DNA of 64,000 bases, from the NCBI GenBank assembly GCA_964036275.1, contig OZ038437.1, positions 9,558,304 through 9,622,303 of the forward strand, written 5' to 3'. Of the stretch, positions 21,420 through 33,900 are shown piece after piece. The notes under the pieces were generated by a model. That model saw nothing but the letters and a program-made list of their open reading frames with translations, did not search any database and was not told the origin of the DNA. The translations under genes were made by a program, and so were the position numbers. The stretch's first letter is position 1. The number at the start of each line of letters is the position of its first letter. The stretch is from Litoditis marina. Lineage: Eukaryota > Nematoda > Chromadorea > Rhabditida > Rhabditidae.

Positions 21420-23600
21420 TCTCAGCGTCTCGAATGGTTCAAAAAACTCGCTGACAGCTGCTATATTTAAACTTTATTTGAGATCCGTGAAAACTTTATT
21501 GTACATCAATAGCGTTTTGTAACTCTCTTAGGTCGGATTTATGGATATCGGGAGAGAGGACTTCGGAAACTCGGAGGTTTTTTCGATTTTCACTTGACCC
21601 CAGAACGGAGGACGTGAACGAGAAAATATGTGAACTAATATATAACATAACGCGAATGACTAAATATGTGAAATATGCAAACATAATGATGAATACAACC
21701 ACACAAACGATGAAAATGGTGAATATCTTCGTTATCTTCTGAAGGTGATCGAAAAGTTCTGAAAAAATGTATCTAGTTCACTCAGTTATGGTCTATGTCC
21801 CCGACAACTTCATACCGATCGACCAGCCGATAGCGGCCACATCAAAATAGTGCGCGATCAGAGAGACACAGACAGCCTTAGCCTGTCTGCGGTCTCATTG
21901 ACGTGTGTGCTCTCTTGCTTTCATAGGCGACCTAGTGTAGACATTTGCGCTACTGTTTCATCTTCGTAAAAAAAATCTGGCAGCTTGTAATGAATTTCTC
22001 GTGCAAAAGGGTTTCAGGACAAAAACAGAGTTTTATGTTAGCGGTTGCTTATTTTTGGTCAATCATCTAGAATAAAACACCTTCGGATTCCAGCGAGACT
22101 TTATAATTTGTTTCAACCATCGATAGAAACCAGTTACCATACATTTTAGTGGGCGTAGTCAATTGTGTTGGAAAGTTGTCAAAGTCTCCGACAGCGCCCA
22201 GCTTAATCAAAATTGTTGCACAAGCTTGGTATTGAACTCAGCTGTGTGAAATGGTGCGGCGCCCTCAAGCTGCCCGCCATCTGAACATGATCGCCAAAAT
22301 TGAAAAAAAGTAACGATCATTTTTTCTGACCGTTTTTCGAAGCTAATTTAATCCCACGAAAAGTTGTTCTATTTACTCCTCAATTACGATATGACCTTTC
22401 AAGCGCAAAATATGTCTGAAAATCCCAAAATTATCACTTTTTGAGTTTTTATTTGTAATGAAAAGACTGGCAAGTTGCCCGGTCAGTTGCCTGTAATGTA
22501 GGGTGCGCTCGGCCATGGCTGACTACTATAGATTCTTGAAACAAACTATATATTCGAGAGATGGATAGTCAAGCGAGAGACACCGAATGGAAACTGGGAA
22601 CCGGGTTTGGTCAGCGTGAATGGATTCTGCTTTTTATTCATTCTCGACGCAACTCCACAAGGAACCCGGTATTTCGTCAACCGCAGTAAATCAACCAGGC
22701 TCCATAAATTCCGTGTCCGTTCGATGTGCAGAACAGAACCAACCTTCAAAATCTGGTCGCCAAAACCAGGTCATTTTACGAAGAACTTCGGCTCTCGTTG
22801 CAATTGGAAGTTCCTGGAATCAATATCGACCGATATATGGTTAGAATAAGAATGTTCATAACAGTTTCTAGTTCGAAATCGAAAATCTATACACTTGTCC
22901 TGGTTTGTAATACATAGAATATAATAGAATGTTCATAGTTAATTCGCGATTGAACACGTGTCGTTTCACATTGGTATAAATGGCACTCCAATTACGAGAA
23001 AATGGAGACATGGAAGATAAAAATAAAATTAGTGTGTAGTTTACTCTGTTACGCGCTCATTATAATATAATGTGCACTTTTGCAGTATTGCACAATTGTA
23101 ACGATGATTGTACCGAGAAGTTTGTAGAATAGGAAAATAGTGATGTTACAAATATAAACATATATTGTATAGTTTATATTGTATTGTCTATATTGTATAA
23201 TTTTAAAATAAATATATATTGCAGTGTAAAAACACGCTTTGTGCACTTTTTCTTAGCACAACATTTTGAAACTGGCTGCTTATGACAAAGTGCATGATAG
23301 ACGAATTCAGTCTGCATGCCGCACGAATACTTGTAACGGAATCGGTATGCGCATAAATAGTGTGGATCTTTAGTGTTCATTTTATCGACAAAGACAGCGA
23401 AAGTTCTAATCAAAAGAACGATTCCCGACGAGCGTTCTTTGATCACCTGTGATCAGAGTGTGTAGGTCGGAGATACGCAGAAGAACAGACTGCTCGCCAA
23501 ACCCCACCCGCAGAAAACTGATCGTACTCGAAAAATGTTTCTCATCTCACTGTATGTAGTATGATTCCGTTGCTCTCAAAAATCGAGGCGTGTATCGAGA
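21420..23600. other. Intergenic, no supported gene
   Basis: Two overlapping open frames at 22607-22849 lack a recognisable domain and splice context. A TATAAA-like box (22974) lies near an E-box CACGTG (22957), but no gene follows on the plus strand. The segment at 23140-23220 is TA-rich. Confidence 0.4.
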
Positions 23601-24428
23601 TCAAACTACAAAATTGATTTGTTCATTCACCATGCGCAACTTGAGTAAAGTTGAACTAACCATGAACATTGCGTGAACGTTTCTGTATATCTGTGCGTTG
23701 TTGATTTGAGCTTCTTCAGTTTTCAGCGGAAATTTTTTCTGGTGCTCTGACGTCCAATACTGATAGGCCTGAAACGAGAATGAGTAGAAGTAAGTTTACC
23801 TCTAGGCACTCAAGGAAAAACCGACGGTCGGTCATTTCACTTTGTTTTACTACGAGTTTAGTTTAATCGTTGTTCAGTATACAGTTTCAAATTTAAGCAA
23901 CTCAAATTTGAACTGCGTCATTTTGTATCAGTTCGTAAATTGACTATGGTTATAATAAAGATGGTAAATTGTTGATCACAGAAGAACTGGTTGCTAATCA
24001 ACTTACCAAAAAATAGTCTATTTCATGTACTTATTTTAATTATTTCACAAAAAATGTGCAAAAGATAAAATTGATAAAAAGTTCGATAATTACCAAACCA
24101 GAGTCATCTTTTCATTTTGAACATTAAAGAACCAATCGGAAAGAGAGCTGTAGAGTATAGAAAGTACCAATCAAAGGCTTACTTTTTCGAGAAACTGTTT
24201 CCCCTCTTCAGATACTGTATTGTATTTCTCCATCGAAGTAGTAACCATCTTCTCTAGACGAGCACCGAGATCTGGTTTTTGCTCTTTCACGTACTCAACA
24301 AACTGGAGCAGACACAAATACAATTGTTCAATTTGTTCATTTTATAATCTGTGTTTATTTTCATTTTTGTATATTGGAAGACAGTGCCACATGAACCGAC
24401 GTGACATCTACCGTCTTAGCACCAAACA

Positions 24429-24493
<65 letters not shown>

Positions 24494-27188
24494 TCTAGTA
24501 TACTGGGAGTAAGTTGATTAACATTCTAATGAGGAATCGTTAACTCTATCATTGTGAGTTTCTTAGTTCTGTTGTGTTTAAAATTGTCTTACGTGACTGT
24601 GCTATTGACTAACAGTTTTAGGAAAACGCCGCTGGGGGCAGAAACGATACATGTCACATACCGCCAGGGTACTATTGGGCAGGTAGAACTTGTCTGAAGC
24701 AGCATTTAGCCATTCGTATTCACTCTCTGTCATGCCTGGAAAATGGGGAAGGAAGTTACCAAATCATCATCCTAGTTTGATCTCAACTTTTCGACTTTTA
24801 TCAAAACGCCAACGTGATCAAACTTCACGAACAGCAAAAGAGGGCAAAATGAAGCGTATAACTGTGCGAAAAGTGAAGCTCGTAGTATAGTTGTCGCCAA
24901 CGGAAATGCGGGAGGATACTGTATATCTGACTCTCCGTGATGTACGCACACATGTGTTTGATTCCAAAACATGCCTGTTATGTACTCTAATAGCGCAGTG
25001 GTTAGCGATCTTTACGAATCTTTTACTCGCAGGTTCGATTCCCGAGAAAGAAATTTGGGCACCCACTAGTAGCTTCGTTGCTTCATGCGGCAGAGCTGCA
25101 TGCCTCTCATATTTTTTTTAAAATAATCATGAATACCGTTGAATATTTTGTTCCGAGCAGTCTTAAGCTTCCCTCGACAGTTATCGACCATTGTTATTAA
25201 CTCTATCTGGACATCGACTGCGAGCTCCTGAAACAGTTTTTTGGTCAATGAGTCTTATTTTTTTAGATTCAGTATGTTTGAAAGTGGTTTTGTGCTAACC
25301 GGCTATACATTTTATGTCGCTGATATTACTGATTTTTGATCGACAGTTTTTGAGACATTTTTGAGACAGTACTATTAACGATCGATCGGCCAGTAAACAT
25401 CATCAGTAATGTGCTTTATCTTATCCCGTTTTCAAATTGTACTGTGGTTGAAGCAGGAAGATTATGTGGACCAATCCCGTGTCAATGGTCCTTCAAATTG
25501 CAATTGATAAGTGTATTGCAGTTTAAATGACTCCAGCGTTGTGATTGGACCACACAATCGTCCTTCTTTAAATATACAACACTTTCCTACAAGTGGCTGT
25601 AAAAAAATTTCCGACTCTCTAGTAAGTTGCACAGTATAAGTTCCAAACAGTAACTATAACCCATCATCTGGAAAAAAACCCGTACAGTAGAATAAAACAA
25701 TAGCTACAGTATCTTTGAACAAACTGAAGATGATTTGAAGTTCTAGCAACCACCAGCCCGGTCAATGTTCTATGTGTCTTATTTACTGAAAAAAGTATCT
25801 GACCTACCAGAAAAGCGAGTGTCCTATTGTAAATTACGTTTTCGAATGTTTCGAAACTGTCCAGGTCAAACATGGCCAAAGCACCCATCTTCATCATCAC
25901 CCATTTTGTCTGAAACCAAACTGCTTAGGTGGGTGAGACTTTGCAACCTAAATCTGATCTGCAATCTGGAAAAAGGTGAGAAGTTGCAACCTAAATCTGA
26001 GGTAAAAAAGTCTGCACACTTTGTATCTCGTAATAGGCATTTTCGTTTAGTAGAAACATCCAGTTGAGTCTTTCACTGCTCACCCTCGCTTTCACATTCA
26101 CGTAGACGCTTAACTTCGGCGTTACAGGAGGGCAGAAAGGAATGGACATAAAAGAGCTTATCAAGAGAAACCGATAAGTATTACTTCTAACTCAAACTAA
26201 CGAATCTATTTTGCATACGGTTGTTACGTGTTTGCCTGTTTTGGCGCGCGCAACGTTATATTCAGGTACCCCGGGGTACCTGAACTAGCTTCACTTTTTG
26301 CCCCCCCCCCCCTTCCTTTAATTGTGAACAAAAATGCGTATAGACTAAGCTGGCGTAAGTTGGCGCACATTGGTCAATCAGTTTGACTCTATGCAGTTTT
26401 TATTGGGAAATGGAGACTCAATTACAATGTTTCTATTCTAAAACGTTGTCAATAACACCGTTCTGGGGTATATGCTTGTAATTAATGTTGTGGCAACTGA
26501 CCTCGGCTAAGTAGGTTTCAGCGTCTTCCGAGTTATTCTCTTTGTAGCTCTTCATCGTCTTCATGCAAAGGTCCAAATCGTCCTGAATTCAGTTGAACTA
26601 TAGTTTTCCCCGCAATGTATTTCTCCTAAAACATACTCTATTTATAAATATTTTGAATGAAGTTGCCCATTCTGAACATCTTAGTTCTGAGAACTAGGTT
26701 CTGAGAACCAGATACTATGAATATGTTGCATGATATTGAAGACCAGCCTAATTGTGTGAAAAAAAAACCCCGACATTTTTGGTTGGGGTGTCAACTTCGC
26801 TTACCCTATATCAATAACAAACTTGGGCGGCAGTTTTTTTGTGATCTTCTAGTCTTTATGAGATCAGACCACAACAATAATAACTCATACGCTGCGCGAC
26901 ACGCAACACGTCTTTCACAAGTAGGACACAGCAAGCAACTTTCCTACATTCAAGCTCGGATCCCGGTACATTGGTTACGTAATTGTTAATGAAATCTCAT
27001 TGATCTTTGAAAAATAAAAATAAAACTGGAATTAAAACCGAGACTTTTGAGAGTTGGTTAGAATTGGAATAGCATTGAATCGATTTTTGGAATTGGTCAA
27101 CAATCCTATCTGTACTCACCAATTGTGGTGCGGGTGCCGCAATCAAAGAACCAAATAACGTGAGAGCAAGAAGAAGTATCGGAAGCAT
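23601..27188 (-). CDS. Secreted FAR-like (fatty acid and retinol-binding) helical protein, seven exons
   Basis: Exons: 27188-27120, 26582-26502, 25909-25838, 25227-25137, 24735-24662, 24302-24183, 23768-23601. All junctions have GT/AG sites and agreeing phases, giving about 224 residues. Exon 1 is a signal peptide (MLPILLLALTLFGSLIAAPA). The rest is predicted to be almost all amphipathic helix with two cysteines. Exons 5-6 (MTESEYEWLNAASDKFYL, then FVEYVKEQKPDLGARLEK and VSEEGKQFLEK) fit the spacing of charged and aromatic residues in nematode FAR proteins, which bind fatty acids and retinol outside the cell. The N-terminal half is longer than in typical members of about 180 residues. A TTTTCCAG acceptor directly abuts the ATG. 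The last exon may be mis-ended: a weak GTTAGT donor lies inside it. The family call is by motif only; another helical secreted nematode family is possible. Confidence 0.65.
24430..24490. repeat. (TA)n microsatellite, ~30 repeats
   Basis: Uninterrupted TA dinucleotides in the intron between the sixth and fifth exons of the FAR-like gene. The apparent Ile-Tyr ORF across it is an artefact. Confidence 0.95.
24880..25060 (+). mobile_element. tRNA-derived SINE-like repeat, copy 1 (intronic)
   Basis: It shares a 160-180 bp sequence with the complement of 46010-46200, including GCCAACGGAAA-GCGGGAGG, TACTGTATATCT, GTACGC-CACATG and TCTAATAGCGCAGTGGTTAGCG. The last part is a Pol III A box, followed by GGTTCGATTCC (25032-25042), a B box. 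It lies inside an intron of the FAR-like gene, in antisense orientation. Confidence 0.65.
25290..25575. mobile_element. MITE family copy (intronic)
   Basis: The complement of 27487-27780. Shared blocks are ACATTTTATGTCGCTGA, TTTTTGAGACAGTACTATTAACGATCGATC, CATCATCAGTAATGTGCTTTATC, GTCAA-GGTCCTTCAAA and the inverted ends AAGGACGATTGTGTGGTCC. It lies in the intron between exons 3 and 4 of the FAR-like gene. Confidence 0.65.
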
Positions 27189-27197
27189 CTGGAAAAT
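27189..27197 (-). promoter_or_regulatory. Probable spliced-leader acceptor at FAR-like start codon
   Basis: ATTTTCCAG immediately precedes the ATG. This fixes the start codon and argues against the upstream in-frame ATGs, which lie before the acceptor. Confidence 0.5.
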
Positions 27198-27486
27198 CAA
27201 CATAAAAGTCACCGTACCCACAAACGAATCGAGTGAAACTCACCGTGAGTTTTGTAAACTATGCCATTCACGGTGAGTGTAAACAGACTCGTCTGTCAGC
27301 AAGCAAAATGGGACCCTAGAGAAAAGACGGAACCTTAGTTTTTATTGCTCGAAATACTGATCTAATAGGTACTTGAGAGGAACTGAGTGGCTAATGATAT
27401 CAAATAGTTTAACGAACGAGTGAACTATTGGGACTGTTTGCAAGATGGCTACAAACGAAAAGGGTACTGTCAGTCAACTTCTGAGT

Positions 27487-27780
27487 CACGCGGATCACGT
27501 TAAAGAAGGACGATAATGTTGTCCAATCCCAAAGCTCCAGTACTTTTAACTGTAACACATCCTTTAATTGCAGTTTGAAGGACCGTTGACACGAGATAGG
27601 TTTACACAATCGTCCAGCTTTAACCACATCACAATTTGAAAACGGGATGAGATAAAGCACATTACTGATGATGTTCACTGGTTGATCGATCGTTAATAGT
27701 ACTGTCTCAAAAATGTCTCAAAAACCGTCGATCAAAAATCAAAAATCAGTGATGTCAGCGACATAAAATGTATAGTTAGC
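27487..27780. mobile_element. MITE family copy upstream of FAR-like gene
   Basis: An opposite-orientation copy of the element at 25290-25575, about 300 bp upstream of the FAR-like start codon. It has the same AAGGACGAT ends. Confidence 0.65.
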
Positions 27781-28620
27781 TGAACATAGTATACGATTTT
27801 ACGTGAAATTGATAATTTGGGTGAACTTATCGAACTATCTTGGAATAATTGTAAACACGACGATCTAAGCAACTGGCACCCTAGCCTGACTTTTGTGCTT
27901 ATATCCTGCTGGCTGCGAACAGCTGCGCGTGGCTCCGTCGAAAAAACCGGGATAACAAAGCTGATGTTCTGTGGTGCAATATTTCCTGGTGAGTAATCAA
28001 CTGGATAGTATTTCTAGTAGGAAAGCCTCGGTAATCAGTTATAATACTGAGAAGAAGAACTTTTGTTGAAAAGTGTGCTTCAAGGTAAAGAAAAACGTAT
28101 TGGAAGACCAAAAGAGTCCAATAAAAACCATTCGAAAACCGAACGGCGGAAATGAATGCAAGAGAACAAAAAGTGGAGTTCAGTTCCGTCACTTAACCAC
28201 CTGTTGAGCATTCGGTATTCTTAATTTTTGTACAGTGATGAATGAAGCTCTGCGTCATGTTCTTGGTAGCTTGTTAGATAATAATGCCCGCTCGTATAAA
28301 TCACATTTTGTGTTGCTTTATGTTACTATTCCAGTAATTTGCAGGTATTCAAATGATTTTGTAGGATGTCATTACATCAGTACTCTTATGAAACGGATTA
28401 ACCTTCCTGTGAGACGCGAGGTGACCTAGAAGTCAAATGAATAGTCACCAAGGTGAAGTCATCATTCTGATGAGAGAGCGTGCACTTTTTCATTGCACGT
28501 TGTTCAGTTGATCAACAGTATAGATTGATGATAATGTTGTTTTCTGCACCAGTGAACAATACCAGCTTGCGTGTGGTCAACAGTTTGCCTAACTGTGTTG
28601 CACGTGTAATAATAATAATT
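27781..28620. other. Intergenic, no gene seen
   Basis: No recognisable exon, RNA gene or repeat. The short frames on both strands lack features. Confidence 0.4.
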
Positions 28621-29212
28621 TATTCATCAACTCGTTATTTGACAGACAATTTCAATGGCAAATTATTATCACGTGTGTTGATTTTAAAAGAAAAACATGT
28701 ACAGAACAAAATTATACAAATCAAAACTATCCATGATACAGCAGTGGGGGGTTGGCGGGCTTCTCAATGGGCAGGGAAGCTGGAGAACTGGACTGGCACT
28801 GGACTGGCGACATCGGGCGACAGACGACAGACGACAGAGAGAAGTGAAATTGGCATCTGACTTCAAACAGCAGCATTTCGCGAACTCAAAAAGGAAACTA
28901 TGCGCAAAGAAGATTCGCGCAATAAAACCTGGACTATGACAAAAACTGCATTGCTTTTCGTCGAAAAGAGGCAGAGTTTATGCTGAGGAATGACTTCGCT
29001 GGCAACTGGTTCCAAATGTGAATATATCGCAGAATAAAAGACTGTTTCAAATATTCGTGATTTGTGCGTGGAATTAAGACAAAGAATGAGTGATTTCGAG
29101 ACTGGTTGGTACGGTGAGATCGGGTGAAGAATTGGGCAAAATCTAAATCAACTTCACTAATTGCCATTTTATACATGTATGCGAGACCAGCGGATGTCCT
29201 TCTTTGCTGCAA
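28606..29212 (-). pseudogene. 5'-truncated LINE 3' end
   Basis: A minus-strand open stretch (29212-28934) matches the C-terminal tail of the LINE ORF2 at 30947-34024 in its pattern: hydrophobic/basic region, W-x-x-LP-x-x, then INSASFRRKAMQFLS against SQNSASFKRKLRAID. About 300 bp of 3' UTR follows, ending in an (ATT)n tail (28622-28606). It is a separate, diverged subfamily with the typical 5' truncation of LINE insertions. Confidence 0.6.
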
Positions 29213-29404
29213 CGTGGTTGTCTTGCGACGTGGTTGTCTAAACGTCCGTGGGAAAAGATGTGTGAATCATTTCTGTTGTTTGGCCTCAGGCCAGTTGCGC
29301 AAACTAACACCAGCTGTTGTTACAACCTCACTCCGTGAACATAGGAAAAGATAGTATATTGAGCGGCCTGTTGTCATTGCGATTAGCGTGACATGACCCA
29401 GTGC

Positions 29405-29472
29405 CCGTATGGGCGAAGAGTTGTGGGCGCGCCCCCGCTCACAAGGCGAGGGTTCGATCCCTACCTGTTCGC
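29405..29472 (+). tRNA. tRNA-like sequence, probably pseudo-tRNA or SINE head
   Basis: It contains a good B box, GGTTCGATCCC (29450-29460), and a weak A box (TGGGCGAAGAGTTG), with a GC-rich middle. The acceptor stem does not pair convincingly, so a working tRNA is unlikely. An (AT-rich) repeat-like stretch follows it. Confidence 0.3.
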
Positions 29473-29479
29473 ATTTTGA

Positions 29480-30940
29480 GTCAACCGGCTGCTAGGTGAA
29501 AAACGTTGGCAGCCAGCCAACACATCTGGGCTCCGCCCCCTATAATTTACTACTGTAGGAGTCTCAGTAGGAATGGTAAGGACTATATATTCAGTGTTGT
29601 GTTCCGAAAACAGTTGTAATGCTTAATTGAAGTTGAAGTCAAAACTGCTGTACAGATAAAAAAATTCATGTAGTTATAAAATATGTGGTCAGTGAGATCA
29701 CTTCGCCCTCACAACGTTTACTGAGCACATACCTTAAATTATAACCTCTAAAAAGTGACACAATAATATGAACTTTTATGTATTACTCGCTGTTTTAGTA
29801 GTTTTTTTTGTTTTTAGACATCAATTCATAAGTTATCATCTCGTCGCTAATTCGATTGTTATACAGAATATTGATAAACTCATTATTACAAAATATTTCA
29901 ATGTTCTAATGAATATAACATTGAAATCTATGAAAATAACAGTCAAACATTATATTACAGATCATCACGAACCTATTCGGTCACGCCCTTTCTGACAGCT
30001 TATCGATGATGAGAACGAAAGAAGTTTATTTTATTTATTTATTTATTTGATGCACTACGAGGTGCGCTAAACGAGAAAGAAAAAACTCAACACAGAATAA
30101 CTTGGATACAATTGATCAAAGAAAAAGAACATAGTAAAATACAGAAGCAAACTCGTACAATAGTCAGGACAGTACACGTGTAGAATTATGAAAAATACGT
30201 CTACAAAGTCCGCTAACTACACAGATTTGGTGTATGGAGTGATGAATTCAAAAATCAATGTTTCGCCAATCGAAGCTACATTCTCTGATGTATATCTGAA
30301 TAGGAATCGAATCGTGTTGTTACCTTTCTCTGCCACAGAAAGTAAAGTGAACAACTACAGACAGTCCTGAACAAACCCGTACCCCTGCAGACACCGTATC
30401 TAGAGAAGGGGGGGGGGGGGGCTACGTGTTAGACTACGATTGAGTTTTACCCGTTAGATTTGTGTTTCCTAACCTAGTTTGATATTTGATATTGTTCCTA
30501 ATTTCTGGTAAACCAGAAAATGTCAAGCGATTGTTTGGGGTATTGAACTAATATTGTTCGAGTTACCTAGTTTATTGAGTACGACCTCTGTGAGATAGAG
30601 GAAAGCTCAGGACAAAAAGTAGTTGAGCCATTTACTAACTGTGACAGAAAAAGGTTAGTTACACAATTGTATGGGAGTGATTAAATGGCAATTTAGTTCA
30701 TTGATTCATCTGGGTATTCTCAAACGGAGGATGAAGATAGTAAACTGTGCGGACAGTGCAGAGCTACCAATAAGAATTTGTACCTATGTACCAACTAGAT
30801 CTACATCTACAGTAACATTTCTCTACAATTAAGAAGAAAAAAACATGCTAGTGGCGACGATGACTTGGAATGTAGGGGCCTCGTGATCAGCATGGTAACT
30901 GGAACTGGCTGGACGGCACGGGAATGGCCCTTGAACCGTC
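29480..30940. other. Intergenic with simple repeats
   Basis: Holds a (TTTA)n tract (30029-30052) next to a stretch that looks like the 3' end of another retroelement, and a G14 tract (30407-30420). No gene is supported; the 60-75 codon frames have no domain or splice context. Confidence 0.4.
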
Positions 30941-30946
30941 AAACGA

Positions 30947-33900
30947 CTAGGAAACATCTGTAATCTTCAACAATTGCAGAACGTCTATAGCTCGTAATTT
31001 GCGTTTAAAAGAAGCAGAATTTTGACTTGTGATCAGTTCAACTGGTAACTTGTGCAACCAATCAGCCGTTCTAGTAAAAAATTCATTAGAAGTCAACCGA
31101 AAATGAGTTTTGTTCAATTTACGAGAGACTATTGCAAAACTACCCGTTCGCCCATTACTAGGTTTGAAACACCAGTATTTTGAACCCTGCAAACAAATTT
31201 CTTTCTTGAAAACTCGAAAAGCAAATATCAAGTCCAAAACAACTCTTCTGTAGAACAAACTTTTCAAACCTAACTTTTTCAATCTTACCTGATACGTTGG
31301 TAAACTTGCCGGATAACTATCACTAGGAAATACTCTATAATAGAGCATCCTTGTGAAAACGTGCTGTACTTTTTCAACTTTCTCAATGTCCTTCTTCAAA
31401 TACGGAGACCAGACTTGGCAAGCATATTCTAGATGTGGCAAAACATAGGTTTTGTACAGTTTCACTAGGATGGAAGGATCCGCTAAAGCAATATTTCTGA
31501 AAAGAGAATGTAAAACACCTAGAGCTTTACGAGACACCGTGCAAACGTGATGTGATACCTTCAGTGATTTCTCGATAAAATACCCTAAGTCACGCATAGT
31601 ATCTCTCGAACTCAACAAAATACCTTGATGAGAATACTCAGGTGCACCGTTTGAACCAATTCGCAGAACTGCACTTTTTGATATGTTAACATCAATACCC
31701 CAGTCGTGACCCCATTTAACAAAATTGTCAATTGACTTTTGTAATACTTTGCGTACTTCACAACTGTTATTTTCATCAAACACCCCATACACTTTGACAT
31801 CATCAGCAAACATTACCACACTGATTGATGTGTGCGTTTTCAACAGTTGTGGTAGATCACAAGTATAAACCAGAAAGAGTAGAGGCGATAAAACACCCCC
31901 TTGAGGCAAACCACTAGTGCAGTGATAACGATCAGAGTAACAGTTATTGATTTTGACTGTCATATAACGGTTATGGAGGTAAGATGCCAACCAAGCTAAT
32001 AAACAACCACGAATCCCCAGCTTCTCCAACTTGAAAAGTAATTTTTGATGATCAACTCTATCAAATGCTTTTGAGAGATCAAAATACAAAACATCAACCT
32101 TTTTCTTTTCGTTTATAGCACGAGTCCAATCGAAAACACAGTCAACGAGCTGCGAGCAAGTTGAGGCTCCTTTTACGAAGCCATGCTGCTCTTGAGGTAG
32201 AATAGAAAAACGTTCCAGCCATTTTGTTAACTTGATTTTCAAAAGTTTCTCCAGAACTTTGCAAGGCGGTGCTGTGATACTAATTGCCCGAAAATCTTTT
32301 ACGGTGAGTGGGATACTTATTTTTGGAATAGGGGTGACAAGGGCTTCCTTCCAGCTATCTGGAACTTCACCACACATTAGACTGATATTGAAAATATGTG
32401 CAAGGGGAGTAGACAAAACTTTTGCACATTTCCGATAAACGAACTGAGGAATACCATCTATAGTTGAGGCAAGTGATGGTTTTATTTGGTGCAAAATTTT
32501 AAATACCTCAGAAGAATAAATGGGCCCCATGGAACATGTAAACGGAATAGATGTGGAAAATTGTGCACTACTGGTGGAAGAAACAGAAAAAACAGAGGCT
32601 AAGTATTTTCCCAATGCAATGGCTTTTTCTTTGTCGGTTACACAGCGGTTATTCCCTTCATCAAAAAAAGAGGGTAGATCAGAATTTGGCTTAGTCTTTT
32701 TTCGAATGTAGCTAAACAGAGATCGAAAATTTGAGAAGGCAAACCGTCTTTCTTGATTGGCTTGGAAACGTTTCACGTGATGTGAAATACTTTTGCACAC
32801 ATTTTTGTAGATGGAATCTTGCAAGGGGTTCTGAAGTTGCAAAAACAGCCTCTCTTTTTGTTCGATAAGAGAACGGATATGAATAGGAAATTTATCAAAT
32901 GTTACTTTTTGTTGTTTGAGCGGTACTTCGACTTGGAAAATAGAGTATAAAACAGTACAAAACCTTTTGTATACATCAGAGGGATCCACAAAATCATCGA
33001 AAACCTGTAACCAATCAATTTTTGCAAGACGTGCGTTTATACTTTCGAAATTGGCTTTGTTGAAGTCTGGATAGGGAAGGGCAATATTGGGGTAACGAGG
33101 AAAAGAAAGAGAAAACAAAATGACATTGTGATCCGAAGATGCAAAAGGTGCTTGACATTTTGTATTCGTGATGAGTGTAGAAGAGCAAAGAATCAAGTCT
33201 AAAATAACATCCAATCTAGTTGGATCTTTGACAAACTGGGACAATGAGGCAGATTCAAAATAATCCAAGAATTTCTTGGATTTAGGGCAAGTAGTGGTAT
33301 TCGTGTTCCAATCAATGGATAAATTGAAGTCACCCATAATTACGATTTCGGAAGCACATGAAGTCAAATCAGTTAGCAAATCAATAAGTGAAGTATCTTG
33401 AGCACTGTTTGAATTGGGAGGTCTATATAACAGAAGTATTCTTATTTTAGAAAGTTGAACATTATCTAATAAATCGAAACACAACACATCTGAGCTACTT
33501 TTGAACGAGAAAGATTTCTGAGAAACTACAAGACTGGCGCGGATCAAAGTACAAACACCACCACCCCTTTTGTGACCCCGATCAGAGCGAAACAGCTTAT
33601 AAGGCAGAGACGAGACAATTTCAGAATCATTGATTTTCGAAGAGAGCCATGTTTCCGTAACAAATACCAAATCTGGTTGTTTTTCGCATACAAATTGATG
33701 AAACAAATGGAGCTTATTAACTAAACTACGCGCATTAAACATGAAACATGAGAGAGAACTTTTAGTTGGAGGGGAGGACATTTTTGGGCTAACTGAAAAA
33801 GAAAGACATGAAGTAGGAGCTGATGGAGATAGATTACTAGGAAGAAGAGAAGTAGGAGAACATAAAGAAATAGAAGTTACCTTAACATTTGGTTCTGTAG

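Noticed and set aside
22607..22849. Two overlapping ORFs of 74-80 codons
   Set aside because: No domain, signal peptide or convincing splice sites; neither frame is favoured.
24220..24498. 92-codon ORF ending in alternating Ile-Tyr
   Set aside because: Antisense to a FAR-like exon, then runs through the (TA)n tract.
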